Positions 29,804 to 35,354 of a stretch of 35,354 nucleotides of DNA are shown here, one piece after another. How positions within the stretch are numbered: position 1 is the first letter of the stretch; every line of letters begins with the position of its first letter. The notes under the pieces were generated by a model. The model worked only from the letters and a program-made list of their open reading frames with translations, was not told the DNA's origin and did no database searches. The stretch comes from WJKQ01 sp043810515 (GTDB lineage Bacteria > Patescibacteriota > Gracilibacteria > UBA1369 > LOWO2-01-FULL-3), in assembly GCA_043810515.1 (NCBI GenBank), contig JBDRNZ010000020.1, forward strand, positions 1 through 35,354, given 5' to 3'. The translations under genes were made by a program, and so were the position numbers.

Positions 29804-30580
29804 ATGAACCTGAATATAGACAAAAAAATATTTGAGGAAAACCCTAATCTTAAAATCGGAGTAATCCTCATAAGAGAGGTAAACAACATAAAAAGAGTAT
29901 CGGACGTTGAGGGACTGTTAAGAGGAATATCGGCTCAAAGAGGTAGAGAATTCGCGGAAAAAGACATACACGAAGATCATTTTATACGGGTCTGGGATTA
30001 CGCATATGGCAAATTTGGCATCAATCCGAGAAATTTTCATTCGTCCCTGGTCGCGCTTTTGAGAATGTCAAAGGAGGGTAGGGAAATACCACATACTAAC
30101 GCCCTGGTCGACATATGCAATTACTACTCGCTGAAACATCTGATCCCGATAGGAGCACTCGACGTGGACTGGCTTTACGGAGATCTTGAGCTTATGTATA
30201 CGAAAGGAGGGGAGGCATTCAGGCCGGCAGATTCAATAGAGGTGCAGGATGCTTTACTTGGCGAGATTGCGTATCTGGACAAAGGCGGAATAATCTCAAG
30301 GTACTGGAATCACGGAAAATGTGAACGGACGAAGATTACGCAGAGGACTGTTACTGCGGCGTTTATAGTCGAGGACCTGAGCAAAATGCACATGGATCAG
30401 TTCGGAAAAATTTTGAGGGATATTGAGAACGGAATATACAGATACATCGGTGGAGAAATAGAATCGCACATATTGACCGAGGAAAATTCATCTCTTGATT
30501 TTGGTGTGAACGGAAGGCAAACGGCGGACGATTCGAAAATTCCAAAACAGGAAAAAGCATATTTTATGAGAGAAAGATAA
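29804..30580 (+). CDS. B3/B4 tRNA-editing-like domain protein
   Basis: This 258-residue protein matches the stand-alone B3/B4 domain group (COG3382), related to the editing domain of the phenylalanyl-tRNA synthetase beta subunit. The segment FGINPRNFHSSLVALLRMSKEGREIPHTNALVDICNYYSLKHLIPIGALDVD is the typical core, followed by IAYLDKGGIISRYWNHGKCERTKIT, where the conserved cysteine and nearby residues lie. Solo B3/B4 proteins are thought to hydrolyse mischarged tRNAs; which one is not known. Residues about 225-258 are a polar tail. It ends three bases before argS, so it is presumably co-expressed with the arginyl-tRNA synthetase. Confidence 0.8.
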   Translation: MNLNIDKKIFEENPNLKIGVILIREVNNIKRVSDVEGLLRGISAQRGREFAEKDIHEDHFIRVWDYAYGKFGINPRNFHSSLVALLRMSKEGREIPHTNALVDICNYYSLKHLIPIGALDVDWLYGDLELMYTKGGEAFRPADSIEVQDALLGEIAYLDKGGIISRYWNHGKCERTKITQRTVTAAFIVEDLSKMHMDQFGKILRDIENGIYRYIGGEIESHILTEENSSLDFGVNGRQTADDSKIPKQEKAYFMRER

Positions 30581-30583
30581 AAC

Positions 30584-32257
30584 ATGAAAGAAAAAATTTC
30601 CCATCTTCTGCGGCAGGCGGTAAAAAGCGCTTTTTCCGTTGAAACGGAAGACATAAAAGTCGAATATCCGACGGAGGAGTCGCACGGTGATTATTCTTCA
30701 AATATCGCGATGCATCTGACAAAAACCCTGTCCATACCGCCGGCGGAAATTGCCGAAAAACTCGCGAAATTACTAAAAAAAGACAAACTTTTCAAAGAGG
30801 TTTCCGTGGCCGGCCCGGGATTTATAAATTTCTTTATTTCAGACGAAGCGCTCTCTGCCGAACCGGAAACGACTTCAAACATTGGAAAAAATAAAAAAAT
30901 TGTCATTGATTTTTCCCAGCCGAACATCGCGAAACCGCTTGGGGTACACCATCTGCTTTCGACGATAATAGGGCAGAGCCTTTACAATATTTACAAATTT
31001 CTCGGCTACGACCCCGTCGGGATAAATCATCTCGGCGACTGGGGAACACAGTTTGGAAAGCTGACTTACGCGTATAAAAACTGGGGCGACAAGAAAAAAA
31101 TAGAAAAAAATCCGATAGACGAACTTCTGAAACTTTATGTCCGTTTCCATGATGAAGCGCAGGCCGATCCGTCTCTTGAGGAGCGTGCCCGCGAGGAATT
31201 CAAAAAGCTTGAGGATGGCGATAGTGAAAATACGGCTCTTTGGAAATGGTTTTGCGAGGTGAGCACTTCTGAAATCCAAAAAACCTACGATTTTCTGGGC
31301 GGAATACATTTTGATCACATGCAGGGCGAAAGCTTTTATAACGACAAAATGGACGAAATCCTTGAGAAAGGCAAGGCCTCCGGCGTTTTTGAGAAAGGGG
31401 AGGGTGGGGCATTGGTTGTGAAATTTGAGAATGACAAATACCCGCCGTATCTCGTGCAGAAATCGGACGGCGCAACGCTTTATTCGACGCGCGATCTTGC
31501 CGCGATAAATTACCGTGGAAAGACGTTTCATCCTGAGAAGATTTTGTACGTTGTGGACGTGGCACAGTCGCTTCATTTTCAGCAGCTTTTTGAAACGGCA
31601 AAAAGGATGAAGCTCACCGGCGCGCAGCTTGTGCACGTGGTTTTCGGACGCATGCAGTTCAAGGATAAAAAAATGAGCACCCGGAAGGGGAATATAGTGC
31701 TTCTGGATGAGGTTTTGAAGGCCTCAGTTGAAAAAGCCGGAAAGATTATTGAGGAAAAAAATCCCGACCTGAAAGACAAGGACAAGGTCGCACACAAAGT
31801 CGGTGTCGGAGCCGTAAAATACGCGGTACTTTCACAGAACAGGAATACAAACATAACTTTTGACTGGGACAAAATGCTCTCGCTCGAGGGCAACAGCGCG
31901 CCGTACCTGCAGTACTCGTACGCCAGAGCAAAAAGTATTTTGAGAAAAGCGGCTTCTTCGGATGCTTCCGCGCAGCAGTCAGATTCAAATTCCGAGACAT
32001 CCACACACATTCGTTCACTTGTAAGACTTTTTCCGCGGTTTCAGGAAGTTGTTCTACTCGCGGCCGAGGAATACAAGCCGAATATGCTTGCGAATTATCT
32101 TCACGACCTTGCGCAGAAATTTAATTCTTTTTATAACAGCGTGCCGGTTTTATCGTCCAAGGACCGCGAATACCTCTTGAAAATCGTGGAAACTTTTAGT
32201 GAAATTCTTAAAGCAGGCCTGAATTTACTTGGTGTTGAAGTTGTGGAGGAGATGTAA
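30584..32257 (+). CDS. argS: Arginyl-tRNA synthetase
   Basis: ArgRS (557 residues) is a class I enzyme. The N-terminal additional domain (1-90) ends with VAGPGFINFFI. The HIGH-type signature is in NIAKPLGVHHLLSTIIG (about 114-130), followed by GDWGTQFGKL. The KMSK loop appears as KKMSTRKGNIV near residue 365. The C-terminal DALR anticodon-binding domain begins near 445 and includes ARAKSILRKA. The gene follows the B3/B4 gene in an operon, and tRNA-Ser begins 24 bases after its stop. Confidence 0.97.
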   Translation: MKEKISHLLRQAVKSAFSVETEDIKVEYPTEESHGDYSSNIAMHLTKTLSIPPAEIAEKLAKLLKKDKLFKEVSVAGPGFINFFISDEALSAEPETTSNIGKNKKIVIDFSQPNIAKPLGVHHLLSTIIGQSLYNIYKFLGYDPVGINHLGDWGTQFGKLTYAYKNWGDKKKIEKNPIDELLKLYVRFHDEAQADPSLEERAREEFKKLEDGDSENTALWKWFCEVSTSEIQKTYDFLGGIHFDHMQGESFYNDKMDEILEKGKASGVFEKGEGGALVVKFENDKYPPYLVQKSDGATLYSTRDLAAINYRGKTFHPEKILYVVDVAQSLHFQQLFETAKRMKLTGAQLVHVVFGRMQFKDKKMSTRKGNIVLLDEVLKASVEKAGKIIEEKNPDLKDKDKVAHKVGVGAVKYAVLSQNRNTNITFDWDKMLSLEGNSAPYLQYSYARAKSILRKAASSDASAQQSDSNSETSTHIRSLVRLFPRFQEVVLLAAEEYKPNMLANYLHDLAQKFNSFYNSVPVLSSKDREYLLKIVETFSEILKAGLNLLGVEVVEEM

Positions 32258-32281
32258 TATATTTGTTTGGCTTTATTTACA

Positions 32282-32373
32282 CGGAGAGATGGCTGAGTGG
32301 TCGAAAGCGACGGTCTTGAAAACCGTTATCCCGCCCTGCGGGATCCAGGGTTCGAATCCCTGTCTCTCCGCCA
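32282..32373 (+). tRNA. tRNA-Ser (anticodon TGA)
   Basis: The acceptor GGAGAGA pairs with TCTCTCC. The anticodon stem ACGGT/ACCGT encloses CTTGAAA, giving TGA. A long variable arm (ATCCCGCCCTGCGGGAT) marks class II. The T-arm is GGGTTCGAATCCC. The discriminator is G and CCA is encoded at 32371-32373. Only four bases separate it from the next ATG. Confidence 0.97.
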
Positions 32374-32377
32374 GATT

Positions 32378-33028
32378 ATGATTTCCAAAAATCTCATACA
32401 GAGAATAGAAAATCGCGCCCTGCACTATCTTAAGTCCGCAAAAGGCAGCCATGATTTTGACCATACAAAAAGGGTTTTGAATCTCTGTCTACATATCGGG
32501 AAAAAAGAAAATGCGGATCTGGAAATTCTGACGCTTGCCGCGATTCTGCACGACATTGGAAGAAAAGAGGAGGACGACTCCGCGGGCAAAATCTGTCATG
32601 CGACAGCCGGAGCGAAACTTGCCGAAAAAATTCTCAAAACTCACAAAATTCCCGAAGACAAAATCAATCTCGTCACGCACTGTATCGCCTGCCACCGGTT
32701 CAGAGGCAATGCTGTTCCGGAGTCAAAAGAGGCAAAAATCCTGTTTGACGCGGACAAGCTGGACTCGATAGGCGCCGTCGGCATAGGCAGGACATTTTTA
32801 TTCGCCGGCGAAATCGGCGCGAAACTTCACAACAGCGAAGGAGTCGATATTTTAAAAACAAAACCCTATTCGCCCGAGGACACCGGATACCGCGAATTTG
32901 TCATCAAGCTGAGCCGCGTCTCACGCCGCATGCTCACACGCGAAGGACAGCGCCTAGCCCGTGAGCGCCACAAATTTATGGTGGAATTTTTCGAAAGATT
33001 CAAGCGCGAAATTGACGGAAAAATCTAA
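32378..33028 (+). CDS. HD-domain phosphohydrolase
   Basis: This 216-residue protein has the HD fold of the YedJ-like group. The metal-binding residues appear as HDFDHTKRV (H25, D26, H29), ILHDIGRKEEDD (H58, D59), a His-rich THCIACHRF and FDADKLDSIG. HD proteins of this kind hydrolyse phosphomonoesters or nucleotides; the substrate is not evident. The reading frame extends back into tRNA-Ser, so the start must be ATG 32378, which lies four bases after the tRNA CCA. After tRNA processing the mRNA would be nearly leaderless. The stop overlaps that of rlmN. Confidence 0.87.
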   Translation: MISKNLIQRIENRALHYLKSAKGSHDFDHTKRVLNLCLHIGKKENADLEILTLAAILHDIGRKEEDDSAGKICHATAGAKLAEKILKTHKIPEDKINLVTHCIACHRFRGNAVPESKEAKILFDADKLDSIGAVGIGRTFLFAGEIGAKLHNSEGVDILKTKPYSPEDTGYREFVIKLSRVSRRMLTREGQRLARERHKFMVEFFERFKREIDGKI

Positions 33029-34029
33029 CTTTTCGCCGCAAGCTGGCCGCAAGCGCCTTCTATGTCATGCCCGAATCTGTGCCTCTGCGAAACTTCAATC
33101 CCAGTGTTTTCGAGAATCGCTTTAAAATTAAAAATATCCTTCCCGTCCGGCGGATTATATTTTTCCGTTTTGTTGTACGGTATCAGATTTACCATAAAAA
33201 GCCCGCCCAGACTTTTTTTAAGCAGATCCGCGAGCTCTTTCGCATGCTGTCCGGAATCATTCACGCCTTTCAAAAGCACATATTCAATCATTATTTTTCT
33301 TCCCGTTTTATCAAGATAATTGTTAAGCGCCCGCATCAGCCTGTCGATATTGAAGGATTTATTTATCGGCATAATCCGGCTCCGCAGCTCCGTGTTCGGC
33401 GCGTGCAGTGAAACCGCCAGATTTACCTGAAGAGGAAACTCCGCGAGCCTTTTTATTCCCCCAATAATTCCGCATGTGGAAACCGAAATTCTCCTCGCGC
33501 CTATGTTAAAGGAATCTTTGTCATTGAGAATTTTTATCGCCGCCATGACATTTTCAAAATTTGCCATCGGCTCACCCATTCCCATAAAAACAACATTGGT
33601 CACCCGCTGTCCGGAAGGCTTAAGGTATCTTTCAAAGATTATAACCTGATCGATTATTTCAGAGGTAGTCAGATTTCTTTTTAATCCGAGTTTTCCCGTT
33701 GCGCAAAAATCACATCCCATCCCACACCCCGCCTGCGACGACACACACACCGTATTTCGCCCGTCGTTATGCCGCATCAGGACCGCCTCGATTTTATTTC
33801 CATCCTCCAGCGTCACCAGAGCCTTCGCGGTTTTCTTGTCACGTGATTCAAAAATCTCCGCATTTATGGCAAGCGGCACGCTTTTTTCCAGAGCTTCAAT
33901 CAGCCCTTTTGGAAGATTAGTCGCCTGTTTCCACGAATCGACAAACTCGCCGTACACAGCCCTCCTGCACTGTTTCAGTCTGAACGCAGGCTCCGACTCA
34001 AGCGCTTCTTTTAATTTTTCAAAATCCAT
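33025..34029 (-). CDS. rlmN: Dual-specificity 23S rRNA/tRNA adenine-C2 methyltransferase
   Basis: RlmN (334 residues) is a radical-SAM enzyme that makes m2A2503 in 23S rRNA and m2A37 in tRNA. The cluster motif is CGMGCDFCATG (CxxxCxxC), preceded by VCVSSQAG. A region with TNVVFMGMGEPMANFENV and NLAVSLHAPN follows. The catalytic C-terminal Cys lies in GACGQLA, close to the end. A weak promoter (TTGATA, 17 bases, TAAGCT) would put the transcription start on the ATG. It shares the four bases CTAA with the convergent HD gene. Confidence 0.96.
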   Translation of the reverse strand: MDFEKLKEALESEPAFRLKQCRRAVYGEFVDSWKQATNLPKGLIEALEKSVPLAINAEIFESRDKKTAKALVTLEDGNKIEAVLMRHNDGRNTVCVSSQAGCGMGCDFCATGKLGLKRNLTTSEIIDQVIIFERYLKPSGQRVTNVVFMGMGEPMANFENVMAAIKILNDKDSFNIGARRISVSTCGIIGGIKRLAEFPLQVNLAVSLHAPNTELRSRIMPINKSFNIDRLMRALNNYLDKTGRKIMIEYVLLKGVNDSGQHAKELADLLKKSLGGLFMVNLIPYNKTEKYNPPDGKDIFNFKAILENTGIEVSQRHRFGHDIEGACGQLAAKS

Positions 34030-34043
34030 GCAATGAGCTTATG

Positions 34044-34937
34044 CTAAAGCGGACTTTTTATCAATCTTACGCCCGCTCCAGCCGCATGAATATATCTCTG
34101 GGTCGTCCTGATGTTGAGATGCCCCAAAAGCTCCTGAACATAGATCACGGACGTGCCATTTTCTATCAGATGAGTCGCGAAACTATGCCTCAGGGAATGA
34201 AAAGACGCGGATTTGCCCACTCCGGCCTTTTCCAACGCCGCATTAAACACCTTTTGCAAAGCCCGCGCGGTGATTTTTCCATTCCGCCCCGGGAACACAT
34301 AGTCCTTTTTTTCACGAAATTTCACCAAAGTTCGCATATCATCAACCAATTTCTCAGGAAGCAGAGTAACTCTATCTTTCCGGCTCTTCGAATTTCGTAT
34401 ATACATCACCCCATTCGCAAAATCCAGATCCTGCACTTTCAGATTTGAAACCTCACTTACTCGCAGTCCCGCCCCATACGCAAGCGCTATGGCAAGCCTG
34501 TGTTTTAGATTTTGCAGAGAACTTATAATCCTGATAATTTCATCTCTAGCAAGCACAACCGGCAATTTTATATTTCTTCTTGCGAATTTGATGTCGATCT
34601 TAAAAGAACTTTTCAGAACATTCCCATAAAAAAACTTTATCGCGTTCAGATACAGGTTTATGGTTTCCGGCGCATAATTCCGACTTTTCTTGTGGAGAAG
34701 AAAGATCCTGATTATTTCTGTTTCATAATTCCCGTAGATATTTTCCACCGTCATCTGCTGCCTCACGGCAGGTACAGATTCATTTTTGTTTTCACCTTTT
34801 CCCTTAAAATTTTCCCGCAAAAACACCAAAAACTCCACCACGCACCTCAGATATGAACTTATGGTTCTCGGACTATAATTGCGAAGCAGCATCTCCTCCT
34901 TCATCCTTTGAAGATAAAAATTTTCAGGAACACTCAT
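34044..34937 (-). CDS. Tyrosine recombinase (Xer/IntI-like)
   Basis: This 297-residue protein has an N-terminal SAM-like core-binding domain (about 5-105) with an unusual polar insertion around residues 43-63, and a catalytic domain with the complete residue set: Arg159 (AGLRVSEV), Lys184 (NSKSRKDR), His247 and Arg250 (HSLRHSFATH), His273 (LGH) and Tyr282 (TQRYIH). The sequence resembles XerC/XerD, archaeal XerA and integron integrases. It may be the single Xer acting at dif, or a DNA-integration enzyme. No att or attC-like site was seen next to it. It has the 11-bp repeat array upstream. It ends 14 bases from the rlmN start. Confidence 0.9.
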   Translation of the reverse strand: MSVPENFYLQRMKEEMLLRNYSPRTISSYLRCVVEFLVFLRENFKGKGENKNESVPAVRQQMTVENIYGNYETEIIRIFLLHKKSRNYAPETINLYLNAIKFFYGNVLKSSFKIDIKFARRNIKLPVVLARDEIIRIISSLQNLKHRLAIALAYGAGLRVSEVSNLKVQDLDFANGVMYIRNSKSRKDRVTLLPEKLVDDMRTLVKFREKKDYVFPGRNGKITARALQKVFNAALEKAGVGKSASFHSLRHSFATHLIENGTSVIYVQELLGHLNIRTTQRYIHAAGAGVRLIKSPL

Positions 34938-34967
34938 ATTTAAGCGGTTAAAACATTCCGCTATTTC

Positions 34968-35023
34968 TTTGTATCAAACAAACCTTAAAAAATCTTAAAA
35001 TTTTCCTAAAAAAACCCTTAAAA
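34968..35023 (-). repeat. 11-bp direct-repeat promoter array before the recombinase
   Basis: On the minus strand four hexamers TTTTAA, TTTTTA, ATTTTA and TTTTAA start at 35023, 35012, 35001 and 34990, each 11 bases apart. TACAAA (34973-34968, four of six matches) begins 17 bases after the start of the fourth copy. The leader would be about 24 bases. Confidence 0.65.
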
Positions 35024-35117
35024 AAATGACTTTTTCCCCAAATTCCCATAAAATACCACCCGCCACCTCCTAACCGAACAAAAGTTTATATAGAAAGGAG
35101 TTAGGCGAAAAAATAAT

Positions 35118-35146
35118 TTGACACAGTTATTACAACTAAGTATTCT
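35118..35146 (+). promoter_or_regulatory. Promoter of the truncated gene at 35176
   Basis: A perfect TTGACA (35118-35123) and TATTCT (35141-35146) are separated by 17 bases. The leader would be about 23 bases. Between it and the repeat array the gap holds only AT-rich sequence. Confidence 0.7.
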
Positions 35147-35175
35147 TCGTCTCCTATTCTTAACCACCAAACAAT

Positions 35176-35354
35176 ATGGCTGAAGTAGTAAATGCAACCT
35201 CTCACACTTGTGCCGGAGTTGGACATCTAGAAAAAGACGGAAGAATAGTAACAGTAACAACACCTTTAGGTCTAGATCCAACCCAAATAGATGTGCAACA
35301 TCTAAAAGATGGTAGCACAAGGCCAGTTTGCGAATTTCTAGAAGACGATGGGAC
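35176..35354 (+). CDS. Unknown protein, N-terminal part (partial)
   Basis: An open frame of 59 codons starts at ATG 35176 and runs off the window. It begins MAEVVNATSHTCAGVGHLEK, without a signal peptide or membrane segment, and contains two Cys and several Asp/Thr-rich turns. I do not recognise it. The good promoter upstream and the absence of stops support a real gene. Confidence 0.6.
   Translation, partial: MAEVVNATSHTCAGVGHLEKDGRIVTVTTPLGLDPTQIDVQHLKDGSTRPVCEFLEDDG

Noticed and set aside
30875..31636. Long minus-strand frame of 253 residues within argS
   Set aside because: argS has all family motifs across this region; the frame is a long antisense shadow.
32297..32377. N-terminal extension of the HD protein reading through tRNA-Ser
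   Set aside because: The stretch is the tRNA itself; homologous HD proteins begin close to the ATG at 32378.

Overview
The window looks like a piece of chromosome from a Patescibacteria/CPR-type bacterium with a Gram-positive-like envelope. This is inference from several things together: an archaeal-type class I lysyl-tRNA synthetase, peptidoglycan genes (murA, murB, murI), DUF881 proteins, SLH-like surface domains, an LPETG sorting signal, an orphan VirB2-like pilin, tight gene packing and an almost complete lack of Shine-Dalgarno sequences. About 38 protein genes read through without in-frame TGA, and TGA ends at least two of them, so the standard bacterial code applies. The class cannot be fixed from the sequence alone.

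Layout. 1-5.7 kb: a truncated membrane protein, an unknown Pro-tailed protein, a YibE/F membrane protein, a DUF5320-DUF134-ZIP metal transporter group behind a palindromic operator, tRNA-Thr, murB, a VirB2-like pilin and a PRC-barrel protein. 5.7-7.8 kb: a tRNA-Pro/Leu/Pro cluster, a HigBA-type toxin-antitoxin pair, a methyltransferase and a small unknown protein. 7.7-11.8 kb (minus): an operon of an FG-GAP surface protein, a SpoU-family RNA methyltransferase, a GH18-like exported protein and a frameshifted ybeY. 11.8-14 kb: a membrane-anchored helix-turn-helix protein embedded in an array of TGTCTAC sites, then two tandem DUF881 genes. 14-19.7 kb: murI, then a minus-strand operon dnaB-lysS-guaA. 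19.7-24.7 kb: yraN, a PEGA/propeller membrane protein and comM facing two exported proteins, one with SLH-like repeats. 24.7-29.7 kb: murA, a ComEC-type metallo-beta-lactamase protein, an LPETG surface protein and a CorC-like membrane protein. 29.8-35.3 kb: a B3/B4-domain protein with argS, tRNA-Ser, an HD hydrolase, rlmN, a tyrosine recombinase and a truncated unknown gene.

Two signals stand out. First, five promoters (HigB-like toxin, yraN, comM, the ComEC-type MBL protein and the tyrosine recombinase) share direct repeats of ATTTTA-like hexamers at an exact 11-bp period, mostly ending 11 bp before the -10 element. This is the geometry used by PhoB/OmpR-type activators, and four of the five genes belong to families linked to DNA uptake or recombination, so I propose a competence-like regulon. 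Second, the HTH/coiled-coil/tail-anchored protein at 11988 has a long TGTCTAC/GTAGACA inverted repeat in its promoter and more copies, in different reading frames, inside its own linker-coding region. This suggests a DNA-to-membrane tethering or self-regulating system.

A third theme is expression style. At seven or eight genes a promoter-like -10 hexamer lies exactly six bases before the ATG, which implies leaderless mRNAs. Four convergent gene pairs also share overlapping stop codons.
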